Shown one piece after another: positions 1 through 5,125 of a stretch of 5,153 nt of DNA (position 1 is the stretch's first letter; every line of letters starts with the position of its first letter). The position numbers and the translations under genes are program-made. This DNA is from Flavobacterium sp. (GTDB lineage Bacteria > Bacteroidota > Bacteroidia > Flavobacteriales > Flavobacteriaceae). The stretch lies in the NCBI GenBank assembly GCA_003449615.1, contig DMHA01000318.1:1-5153 (forward strand), read 5' to 3'. The notes below the pieces were generated by a model. That model was not told the DNA's origin. It worked only from the letters and a program-made list of their open reading frames with translations, and ran no database searches.

Positions 1-593
1 ATAAAATACAATGCTACCTGTATTTGAGCATGTCTTCGTTGAATATTAATATCTAAATTCTGTGATTTTAAATCAGATGGCAAAACCAGCGAATCATAAA
101 AAGCCTCAAGTGAAGGGACTTCTGATAATACAATATCAGTTTTGGTTTCTTTAACTACACCTTGTTTATGAGGGTTTTCAGGTGTCCACATTAAATGTTT
201 ATGTCCTTTCTTAATTGTTGGATTTCCGCCTGTTGTTTCAATTCGACCGGGATAACAAAACTGGAATTGAGGTGTATGTGCCAATAATGCTTCCAATACG
301 CTTCGCGTATTGTAGCTACCACCTAAGACTCTGTCAAAATTAATTGGTTGATTAGCTGTAAAAGCATTAGCAATGCGCCAAATTAACTCAGATGAAATAG
401 GTTCAACCTTTTTGCTTTGTGAGGTTTCTCCCTTAGATGGATCCCACCGTCTAATTCTGATAGGACCTTCCGGCATTTCGACTTCTACAATTTCAATAAG
501 TCCTTTGTTCTTGGGGTTTAAATAATTGTATGTAGCTTTTTTGTCTAATTGATTAATAGATGCTACAATATTACTCGCTGTAAGCTTCTGCAT
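1..593 (-). CDS. Probable restriction endonuclease of the left RM system (partial, C-terminus beyond window)
   Basis: An open frame runs from ATG at 593 down to the left edge, 197 codons with no stop, so the C-terminus is missing. The start overlaps the end of the cytosine methyltransferase gene by 23 bp in another frame, which suggests one transcript and translational coupling. The protein begins MQKLTASNIVASINQLDKK. It later contains a conserved-looking block at residues 84-119 (ISSELIW near 68, INFDRVLGGSYNTRSVLEAL near 86-105, then CYPGRIE), and ends in view with RRHAQIQVALYF. It has no signal peptide or membrane segment. I do not recognise the family from sequence. The restriction-enzyme call rests on its position directly behind a type II methyltransferase. 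The nuclease motif, if present, must lie in the unseen part. It could instead be an accessory RM protein. That the gene is real is nearly certain; its function is moderately supported. Confidence 0.6.
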   Translation of the reverse strand, partial: MQKLTASNIVASINQLDKKATYNYLNPKNKGLIEIVEVEMPEGPIRIRRWDPSKGETSQSKKVEPISSELIWRIANAFTANQPINFDRVLGGSYNTRSVLEALLAHTPQFQFCYPGRIETTGGNPTIKKGHKHLMWTPENPHKQGVVKETKTDIVLSEVPSLEAFYDSLVLPSDLKSQNLDINIQRRHAQIQVALYF

Positions 594-1743
594 ATGATAT
601 TTTCAAGTCTTTAATTTCGTTGTTATAAATAAAATCAAGAATATTATTAGCTAATCCCTCAGCTGCAAGATATGGAACGCCATTCCCGATAGTTTTAAAC
701 ATATCTGATAACGTAACATTTTCAGGAATTTCAAATTCTTTTGGTAATGATTGTATTGCAAGCGCTTCAGCCGCTGATATTCTTCTTTCTTTATAGGGGT
801 GTAAATGAACTTCATTATTTCCATAAGCAGCAGTAGGAGAATAACGCCAACGATGCAAACGCTTATATGATTTTTTTAAATCGTCACCTTCTTCAATGAT
901 TTTAAACTTTTCTAATCCAGCTCGTGGCGTAAAGAAATGATTTGAATTTAAATGATTATCAACATTGTTTTTCTTAAACCAATGTTCAACTGTTAATTCG
1001 ATTGGAATGTTTGAGGGGCAAGGTTTTACAGAATCTTTCATAAACTTTTCTAAACCTGGCCATTTTAGATTTAATACTTTATCGGCGTTAAATAATGTGT
1101 TTTTATTCCAATTAAAATTTTTGATTAGTGGTGAGCCATTCAACTTGAATCCTAAGTCGCCTAATACATTTCGCTGAAAACCGACTAAAATAATTCGTTC
1201 TCTATTTTGTGGCGCACCGTACTCAATCGCATTAATAAGTTTTTCAGTTAAATAATAACCTTCACTGATAAGTTTGGTTTTAATAGATTCAAAAAACGCT
1301 CTGTGTTTTGTAGTTTTATATAATCCCTTAACGTTTTCAAATAAGAAAAAATCCGGTTTTGCTCTACAAATTAATTCAACATATGTGCCTGTTAATTTGC
1401 CATTTTCTCCATTTTGACCTCGATTTTTTCCTGCAACAGAAAAATCGGGATAAGGAGGTCCGCCAATAAACCCGATTAAACTATGATTTTGACGAGCTTC
1501 TTTTATATTTTCAAGCAACCAAAGGGAATTTAAGTTTGTTAGGTTTTCTGTAATGTCTCCAACTTGATAACCAAATTGAGGAGGAACGATACCAAGTTTT
1601 TTTCTTGCACCTATATAGATATTAGCAAATGACTTATTATACTCATTGACAAATAAGGTTTCAAAACGATTAGTTTTCTCAAAGCCTAAATCTAAAAATC
1701 CAGCTCCGGCAAAAAATGAGAATATACCTATTTTATCGTTCAT
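571..1743 (-). CDS. C5-cytosine DNA methyltransferase with catalytic Cys replaced by Tyr
   Basis: 390 residues with the C5-methyltransferase motifs in order. Motif I, the AdoMet site, is FSFFAGAGFLDLGFE (8-22). Motif IV is GGPPYPDFS (94-102). Motif VI is FENV (135-138). Motif VIII is QNRER (179-183). A variable target-recognition region spans about 195-315. Motif IX is around RRISAAEALAIQSLP (320-334) and motif X is TIGNGVP (351-357). Known family chemistry: the Cys of PPC in motif IV attacks C6 of cytosine. Here residue 98 is Tyr (codon TAT, plus-strand 1450-1452), one transition from TGT. The rest is intact, so this looks like a recent point mutation or a sequence error, and the predicted protein should bind AdoMet and DNA but not methylate. 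The ATG at 1743 puts motif I at the usual N-terminal place and lies about 25 nt from the predicted transcription start. The overlapping downstream gene is the likely partner nuclease. Confidence 0.93.
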   Translation of the reverse strand: MNDKIGIFSFFAGAGFLDLGFEKTNRFETLFVNEYNKSFANIYIGARKKLGIVPPQFGYQVGDITENLTNLNSLWLLENIKEARQNHSLIGFIGGPPYPDFSVAGKNRGQNGENGKLTGTYVELICRAKPDFFLFENVKGLYKTTKHRAFFESIKTKLISEGYYLTEKLINAIEYGAPQNRERIILVGFQRNVLGDLGFKLNGSPLIKNFNWNKNTLFNADKVLNLKWPGLEKFMKDSVKPCPSNIPIELTVEHWFKKNNVDNHLNSNHFFTPRAGLEKFKIIEEGDDLKKSYKRLHRWRYSPTAAYGNNEVHLHPYKERRISAAEALAIQSLPKEFEIPENVTLSDMFKTIGNGVPYLAAEGLANNILDFIYNNEIKDLKISYAEAYSE

Positions 1744-1775
1744 TATAGATTGACTTATTTGTAATTAAATATTTT

Positions 1776-1807
1776 CAAAATTACAAAATAATCGGATAGG
1801 TTTCAAA
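1776..1807 (-). promoter_or_regulatory. Bacteroidota-type promoter for the cytosine methyltransferase
   Basis: Read on the minus strand, TTTG (1807-1804) is followed after 20 nt by TAATTTTG (1783-1776). This matches the Bacteroidota TTTG-N19-21-TAnnTTTG promoter form. Transcription would start near 1768-1771, giving a leader of about 25 nt before the ATG at 1743. The leader has no Shine-Dalgarno sequence, which is usual in this phylum. The rest of 1744-1877 is AT-rich and I see no gene in it. Confidence 0.6.
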
Positions 1808-1860
1808 TCTTTAATAAAATTTGCTAACTAATTGAAAAAAAGGACTAAATTTAAAGCCGA

Positions 1861-1876
1861 AAAACAAAAAAAGGGC
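1861..1876 (+). repeat. A-rich tail next to attC-like repeat A
   Basis: AAAACAAAAAAAGGGC lies directly left of repeat A. A near-identical copy with five rather than seven A's precedes repeat B at 4976-4989. The conserved unit therefore extends beyond the core box on the left. Its function is unknown; it is not followed by a terminator hairpin of the usual form. Confidence 0.5.
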
Positions 1877-1986
1877 AGCCGATAACACGAGGTCATAAAA
1901 CATAGCGGTTTTAGCGCAATTTGAAGCTAAAATCCTGCTGGCAAGGTTAGTTACGCGGGATAGGTTTGCAGCGGCGCAATCCGCTG

Positions 1987-1995
1987 CGTTTCATA
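1987..1995 (+). other. IBS1: intron target sequence in the 5' exon
   Basis: CGTTTCATA immediately precedes the intron's GTGTG. It is exactly complementary to TATGAAACG inside the intron at 2252-2260. The first base also closes the GCAGCGG/CCGCTGC hairpin, so the target is a short sequence next to a stem-loop, resembling the way class C group II introns choose sites. Confidence 0.75.
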
Positions 1996-2251
1996 GTGTG
2001 TCAAGAAGCATGGTAGCATGCATGCTATAATTAAGATGATGGGCTTTATAGAAATATGAATGAACCATCGGTGTCAATTTTCAGGAATGGGCATCAAACC
2101 ACCTAAAGGTGCTGTGGTAAAGAGCCATGGTGCTGAGCGTATAGGAAAAGCCTCATCAAGAATGAGAGCAGGTATGAATATAGGAGTTGAACGCAAGTGA
2201 ATTGCCGATGAGGTGTCGAGAAGTTGGAACAACCTGTCAAAAGCTACGGAG

Positions 2252-2260
2252 TATGAAACG
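2252..2260 (+). ncRNA. EBS1: exon-binding sequence of the intron
   Basis: TATGAAACG lies 257-265 nt from the intron start, the part of domain I where EBS1 is normally found. It pairs with all nine bases of the 5' exon end (1987-1995). A second, shorter TATGAA at 2055-2060 also matches the last six exon bases but lies too near the 5' end for EBS1. Confidence 0.7.
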
Positions 2261-2555
2261 GAGTTAAAGAGTATAACGGCAACCTGATTACTGGTTATAC
2301 GACAGGCGTCATACAAGCAGCAAGAACTATATTTGGGCTTAATTATGGAACTTGAGAACCTGTATAAATATGTTAAGGGAAACGCACAATGGAAACAATT
2401 TAGAGGCGGAAAACCGATGATTCATGCAGGGGCAGACTAACCCGTAGTAGTGTAGATACAACTGTAATGGGAGAGGAGCGAAGGGGTTAGCTAGTATGGA
2501 TTACATTTTGCCAACTTGAAAGAGGATGAGCTATAGAATGTATGAAATGTTAGAA

Positions 2556-2589
2556 GAGCCGTGTGATGGGAGACTATCAAGCACGGTTC
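2556..2589 (+). ncRNA. Group II intron domain V (catalytic hairpin)
   Basis: This is a 34-nt hairpin. The lower stem is GAGCCGTG with CACGGTTC (eight pairs, one of them G-U). The upper stem is GATGG with CTATC, capped by a GAGA tetraloop of the GNRA class. A 3'-side bulge region AAG and a single T on the 5' side separate the stems. The AGC near the 5' end corresponds to the conserved catalytic triad. This is the most diagnostic part of a group II intron, and it is intact. Confidence 0.95.
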
Positions 2590-2592
2590 TGT

Positions 2593-2626
2593 GAGAGGCT
2601 TGGGGTGAAATTCCCCTTGTCTACTC
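2593..2626 (+). ncRNA. Group II intron domain VI with branch-point A
   Basis: The stem is GAG-AGGC-TT-GGGG, a 7-nt loop, then CCCC-TT-GTCT-A-CTC. AGGC pairs with GTCT (one G-U) and GAG with CTC, leaving A2623 bulged as the expected branch nucleotide. TT/TT is an internal mismatch. Confidence 0.85.
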
Positions 2627-2723
2627 GGTTCCGAGAACGTTATGCCTCACCCTAAAAAAGACGTGCAAGCAATGAAATTATGTGGAAAAAATAACTGACT
2701 TGATAAATTGTGGAAAAGTTTTG

Positions 2724-2740
2724 TGGACAACAATTGTCCA
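2724..2740. promoter_or_regulatory. Operator 1 (palindrome over the -33 element)
   Basis: TGGACAA-CAA-TTGTCCA is a perfect inverted repeat with 7-bp arms and a 3-bp centre. It covers the predicted -33 element. It is the probable binding site of the Xre-family protein encoded 40 bp downstream. Confidence 0.65.
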
Positions 2741-2764
2741 ATTAATAAAAATAGATTACTTTTG
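2734..2764 (+). promoter_or_regulatory. Bacteroidota-type promoter of the regulator-methyltransferase-nuclease operon
   Basis: TTG (2734-2736) and TACTTTTG (2757-2764) are separated by 20 nt, matching the TTG-N19-21-TAnnTTTG form. Transcription would start around 2769-2772, so the leader before the ATG at 2782 is only about 10-13 nt with no Shine-Dalgarno sequence. The -33 element lies inside operator 1 and the -7 element abuts operator 2. Confidence 0.6.
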
Positions 2765-2778
2765 GACAAAATTCGTCC
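2764..2778. promoter_or_regulatory. Operator 2 (related palindrome over the transcription start)
   Basis: GGACAAAATTCGTCC is a 15-bp relative of operator 1, with the same GGAC...GTCC ends and the same length, and less perfect inner bases. Its centre is 39 bp from that of operator 1. It begins at the last base of the -7 element and spans the expected start site, so occupancy should block transcription. Confidence 0.6.
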
Positions 2779-2781
2779 TGA

Positions 2782-3123
2782 ATGGAGAACGTAAAGATTC
2801 ATACAAATTTTGGAGAGCATCTCAGAACTTTGAGAGAAACTGCTGGATTGACTTTGAGAGAAGTTGCTTCAACAATAAACGTTGACTCCTCGCTTCTTGC
2901 TAAGATTGAGCGTAATCAAAGACCTCCGACAAAACAGCTAATCAAAAATTTGGCTTCTTTTTTTCGCACAAATGAGAGAGAATTGCTAATTGAGTTTTTG
3001 AGTGACCAGATTGCTTACAAAATTTTGGACGAAGAAGGCGACTTAAATATTTTAAAGGTCGCTGAAGAAAAAGTGTCTTACTTAAAAACTTTGCACAATG
3101 GGAATGACTATGACAAGAAATAA
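2782..3123 (+). CDS. Xre/Cro-family helix-turn-helix regulator (probable RM controller)
   Basis: 113 residues. A Cro/CI-type helix-turn-helix occupies about residues 10-66: FGEHLRTLRETAGLTLREVA, then the recognition helix region DSSLLAKIERNQRPP (35-49). A C-terminal extension with charged helical character (67-113) makes it longer than classic C proteins of RM systems, which are about 80-95 residues. The start at 2782 directly follows operator 2 and gives the full first helix. Two palindromes in front of the gene suggest it controls its own promoter and hence the operon. Its last 26 bp overlap the methyltransferase gene. Family membership is clear from the sequence; the role as RM controller is inferred from context, and whether it represses, activates or both cannot be told. 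Overlap with operator sites favours repression. Confidence 0.88.
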   Translation: MENVKIHTNFGEHLRTLRETAGLTLREVASTINVDSSLLAKIERNQRPPTKQLIKNLASFFRTNERELLIEFLSDQIAYKILDEEGDLNILKVAEEKVSYLKTLHNGNDYDKK

Positions 3124-4078
3124 AGAGTTGCCAACGTTTTTTGGTGAAGTCTTACTAAAAGGAGAACGTATTGAAAGTAACTTTGAAAATAATATTTCTC
3201 CAAAAATATTTTATAACCATCCCAAAGGGCAACTTTGGCAAGGAGATAGCATTGAATGGTTAAAGACATTGCCAGATGAAAGCGTAGATATAGTTTTTGC
3301 AGACCCACCTTACAATATAAAGAAAGCTGATTGGGATACATTTGAAAGTCAGGAAGAATATATAAAATTTTCCATGAAATGGATTGAACAGGCTGCACGT
3401 GTTCTAAAACCTACAGGAACATTATTTATTTGCGGTTTTTCTGAAATACTTGCAGATTTGAAGCACCCAGCTTCTAAATTATTCAAGTCTTGTCGTTGGA
3501 TAATTTGGAATTATAAAAATAAAGCAAATTTGGGGTCAGACTGGGGTAGAAGTCATGAAAGTATTTTGCATTTTAGAAAATCGAAGAATTTCACTTTTAA
3601 TATAGATGCTATTAGAATTCCTTATGGCGAACATACTTTAAAATACCCAAGCCATCCACAAGCTGAAACGAGTCAATATGGTAATGGTAAAAATGGCAAT
3701 AATATTTGGGAACCTAATCCTCTTGGAGCAAAACCCAAGGATGTGTTAGAAATACCTCAAGATATAATTGAAGTTCCTACTACTTGTAATGGGATGCATG
3801 AAAAGACACCTCACCCAACACAAAAACCCGAAGAATTATTGCGTAAACTTATATTAGCATCCTCAAATATAGGAGATACCATTATTGATCCATTCTGTGG
3901 TTCAGGCACAACACCTGTATGTGCGGAACAACTTAAACGTAAATGGATGGCATGTGATTTATCTCCCGAATATTTGGATTGGGCAGCTAATCGAATTGAA
4001 CTTGTTGAAGAATGGAGCATTGAAAAGTGGATTAAATACGATTTTGAAAACCAAAAAAGAAGAAACTCAATACGATGA
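3098..4078 (+). CDS. Type II DNA amino-methyltransferase, beta class (N6-adenine or N4-cytosine)
   Basis: 326 residues. Motif order is that of the beta class: the catalytic DPPY in FADPPYNI (67-74) comes first, then the target-recognition region (about 140-235), then motif X HPTQKP (239-244) and the AdoMet-binding motif I DPFCGSGTT (264-272), with CDLSPEY (286-292) as motif II. DPPY is common in N6-adenine enzymes, but SPPY versus DPPY does not settle the base. Three in-frame ATGs (3098, 3104, 3110) precede the conserved part; 3098 gives a 26-bp overlap with the regulator gene, 3110 a 14-bp overlap, and all suggest coupled translation. The stop overlaps the nuclease ATG as ATGA (4075-4078). 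It should protect the host from the downstream nuclease. The recognition sequence cannot be read from the protein. Confidence 0.95.
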   Translation: MGMTMTRNKELPTFFGEVLLKGERIESNFENNISPKIFYNHPKGQLWQGDSIEWLKTLPDESVDIVFADPPYNIKKADWDTFESQEEYIKFSMKWIEQAARVLKPTGTLFICGFSEILADLKHPASKLFKSCRWIIWNYKNKANLGSDWGRSHESILHFRKSKNFTFNIDAIRIPYGEHTLKYPSHPQAETSQYGNGKNGNNIWEPNPLGAKPKDVLEIPQDIIEVPTTCNGMHEKTPHPTQKPEELLRKLILASSNIGDTIIDPFCGSGTTPVCAEQLKRKWMACDLSPEYLDWAANRIELVEEWSIEKWIKYDFENQKRRNSIR

Positions 4079-4971
4079 ATTTAAAACAAATTGTGAATAA
4101 AGCGAAGGATAAAAGTAACTTCACCACCCTGAAAGCATACATCTCTTTTTGCGATGAGTATTTGAATTTCATCGCAGATAATTTACAAGCGATTATTGTA
4201 TCACAAAACGAAAATCATTATCGGTTCTATCAATATAAAAAAGAAGGCAACTTCCAAATTACAAAACCGATAAATTCTAATCTGATGTACGATGCAAAAG
4301 ACTTTACTAAATCATCCAAAGAGTTTTTGAGTATACTGAAAAACATCAAGACAGTTAACAAGAAAGATGAAGCTGTAAGAAACATTTTAAACAACGCAAC
4401 TTACACTATTCAACAATCGGTTGGCTCTGCGTTAGACGGTTTACCTGCTGGTCAATCTAATACGGCACGAAAACTAAACGGTGATTTGTTTGAGCATTTT
4501 ATCCGTTTAATCATTAGCGAAATAGGAATTGACTGCAAATCAGGAACAATTCAAGTCCCAGTCATTGTTGACGGAGAACCCACATTCAATATGAGCTACC
4601 AACACGACCTAATAATTGAGAAAGAAAGTGATATTAAGGTTATTGGCTCAATCAAAACATCAAGCAAAGACCGTATTGACAAGATATTTATTGATAAATT
4701 TCTATACAACAAGCTTACAGAGAAAGCGACACCGCATATTGCAATTTTCCTAAATGACGTTCAAAGAAAGAACACAAAAAAGGAAAGTGAATACGGCATT
4801 AATTCGACTTTTCTTCCCGGACATTTCAAAGGATATACGGTTAAGCTTAATCCTCTTGATGGAGTATATTACTGTGACATTAGACCGAATATGCAAACGG
4901 AACACATTTTAAAAGACCACATTAAGACTTTTGACAATTTATTGATTGAAGATATTTGGAAATTTTTATAA
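4075..4971 (+). CDS. Probable type II restriction endonuclease, partner of the DPPY methyltransferase
   Basis: 298 residues, cytosolic, no signal or membrane segment. I do not recognise a named enzyme. The candidate PD-(D/E)XK-like core is a helix with GDLFEHFIRLIISEIG (136-151, E140), then YQHDLII (175-181, D178), then VIGSIKTSSKDR (189-200) with S192-x-K194 in place of the usual (D/E)xK. Spacing D178 to K194 is typical of the fold's beta-hairpin. The N-terminal 110 residues are Lys/Asn-rich and probably form the DNA-binding part. The 4-bp ATGA overlap with the methyltransferase, equal size to many type II nucleases and position at the end of an RM operon give the functional call. Translation after the methyltransferase would help delay cutting. 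Alternative: a non-nuclease RM accessory. Confidence 0.75.
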   Translation: MNLKQIVNKAKDKSNFTTLKAYISFCDEYLNFIADNLQAIIVSQNENHYRFYQYKKEGNFQITKPINSNLMYDAKDFTKSSKEFLSILKNIKTVNKKDEAVRNILNNATYTIQQSVGSALDGLPAGQSNTARKLNGDLFEHFIRLIISEIGIDCKSGTIQVPVIVDGEPTFNMSYQHDLIIEKESDIKVIGSIKTSSKDRIDKIFIDKFLYNKLTEKATPHIAIFLNDVQRKNTKKESEYGINSTFLPGHFKGYTVKLNPLDGVYYCDIRPNMQTEHILKDHIKTFDNLLIEDIWKFL

Positions 4972-4975
4972 ACGT

Positions 4976-4989
4976 AAAACAAAAAGGGC
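4976..4989 (+). repeat. A-rich tail next to attC-like repeat B
   Basis: AAAACAAAAAGGGC starts four bases after the nuclease stop codon and matches the tail before repeat A (1861-1876) apart from two fewer A's. Confidence 0.5.
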
Positions 4990-4992
4990 GAA

Positions 4993-5125
4993 GGCATAAC
5001 ACGCGGTATAGTTAATTGCCGGTGCAGTGGGTATTCGAGCGGCACAGCTCGTATCAAAAGTAGTTGTAACTTGATAGGAAAGTGCTTCGAAGTGCCAAAC
5101 GTTTCATATTAAATAACGTTATCAA
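4993..5125 (+). repeat. attC-like cassette repeat B (uninterrupted)
   Basis: About 133 bp, the same as repeat A without its intron. The left core is GGCATAAC followed by ACGCGGT (repeat A: ACGAGGT). The right end CGTTTCATATTAAATAACGTTATCAA is like A's, with CGTTTCATA (5100-5108) and AACGTTAT (5115-5122). Internal hairpins are CGAGC/GCTCG (5036-5051), TATCAA/TTGATA (5052-5076) and the palindrome CTTCGAAG near 5085. The middle sequence differs from repeat A, so only the frame and ends are conserved, as in attC sites of different cassettes. It closes the RM cassette on its left. Confidence 0.6.
5100..5108 (+). other. Unoccupied copy of the intron target sequence
   Basis: CGTTTCATA in repeat B is identical to the nine bases before the intron in repeat A, at the matching place relative to AACGTTAT, and is followed directly by TTAAAT rather than by GTGTG. 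Confidence 0.65.

Larger units (their letters stand above)
1996..2629 (+). mobile_element. Group II intron, ORF-less (ribozyme only)
   Basis: The intron begins GTGTG (1996-2000), matching the group II 5' consensus GTGYG, and contains an unmistakable domain V (2556-2589) and a domain VI with a bulged A (2593-2626). Its total length of about 634 nt matches the ribozyme part of bacterial group II introns without the reverse transcriptase normally encoded in domain IV. I find no reverse transcriptase coding sequence. Domain IV would lie around 2470-2540, after the GAGCGAAGGGG stretch (2475-2485), and is very short. The 5' boundary is supported by a 9-nt EBS1-IBS1 match. The 3' boundary was placed at 2629 because the bulged A is then the 7th base from the end and the remaining 3' exon has the same 6-nt spacing to AACGTTAT as repeat B; it could be off by 1-2 nt. 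Such an intron would need a maturase in trans to move. The structural class was not assigned. Confidence 0.88.
1878..2646 (+). repeat. attC-like cassette repeat A, split by a group II intron
   Basis: The left part is 1878-1995 and the right part about 2630-2646; joined without the intron they give about 135 bp. The left core is GCCGATAAC (1878-1886) and the right core is AACGTTATGCC (2636-2646). The outer ends pair only as ATAAC/GTTAT. Inside, ATAAAACATAGCGG (1895-1908) pairs imperfectly with CCGCTGCGTTTCAT (1981-1994): 12 of 14 positions, including one G-U. A smaller perfect hairpin, GCAGCGG/CCGCTGC (1968-1974 with 1981-1987, loop CGCAAT), is a competing fold. A third, GGTTTTAGC with GCTAAAATCC, lies at 1907-1934. 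Length, terminal cores and long imperfect hairpin fit an integron attC site; as I recall, Vibrio cholerae repeats also have ATAAC...GTTA ends. The core GTTATGC matches the consensus GTTRRRY at 6 of 7 positions. By cassette logic this repeat belongs to the unit on its left. Confidence 0.6.
2640..5118. mobile_element. Integron-like gene cassette carrying a complete RM operon
   Basis: The boundaries are set at the G^TT cut points of the two repeats (G2639^T2640 and G5118^T5119). The unit is 2479 bp: leader, regulator, methyltransferase, nuclease, then repeat B. The start GTTATGCCT (2639-2647) is an exact complement of AGGCATAAC (4992-5000), the left core of the repeat at the unit's other end. 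In known integrons the bases after G^TT travel with the cassette and match its own attC left core, so this is what a circularised and inserted cassette should show. The coding part is compact: only about 20 bp separate the last stop codon from the repeat. No integrase or attI is visible, so mobility by an integron integrase is inferred. Confidence 0.55.

Noticed and set aside
1961..1968. TAGGTTTG as a -7 promoter element on the plus strand
   Set aside because: It matches TAnnTTTG but has no TTG or TTTG at 19-21 nt upstream, and it lies inside the folded repeat.
2074..2316. 80-codon open frame on the minus strand
   Set aside because: It lies entirely within domain I of the group II intron, antisense to the ribozyme, and shows no protein family features.
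2480..2550. Remnant of an intron-encoded reverse transcriptase in domain IV
   Set aside because: An ATG occurs near 2497, but a stop follows within about a dozen codons and no reverse transcriptase motif is visible. The intron is better described as ORF-less.
2682..2885. 67-codon open frame starting ahead of the regulator
   Set aside because: It spans the promoter and both operators and then overlaps the regulator gene in another frame. Its composition is not protein-like.
4869..5057. 62-codon minus-strand open frame over the nuclease end and repeat B
   Set aside because: It is antisense to a real gene and to a structured repeat, with no promoter or recognisable motif.
4972..5080. Rho-independent terminator after the nuclease gene
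   Set aside because: The hairpins in repeat B have no following T-run. Their placement fits the attC-like fold rather than a terminator.
1878..5125. Terminal inverted repeats of a transposon
   Set aside because: The repeats are in the same orientation and each is internally palindromic. There is no transposase and no target duplication is evident, so the cassette reading fits better.
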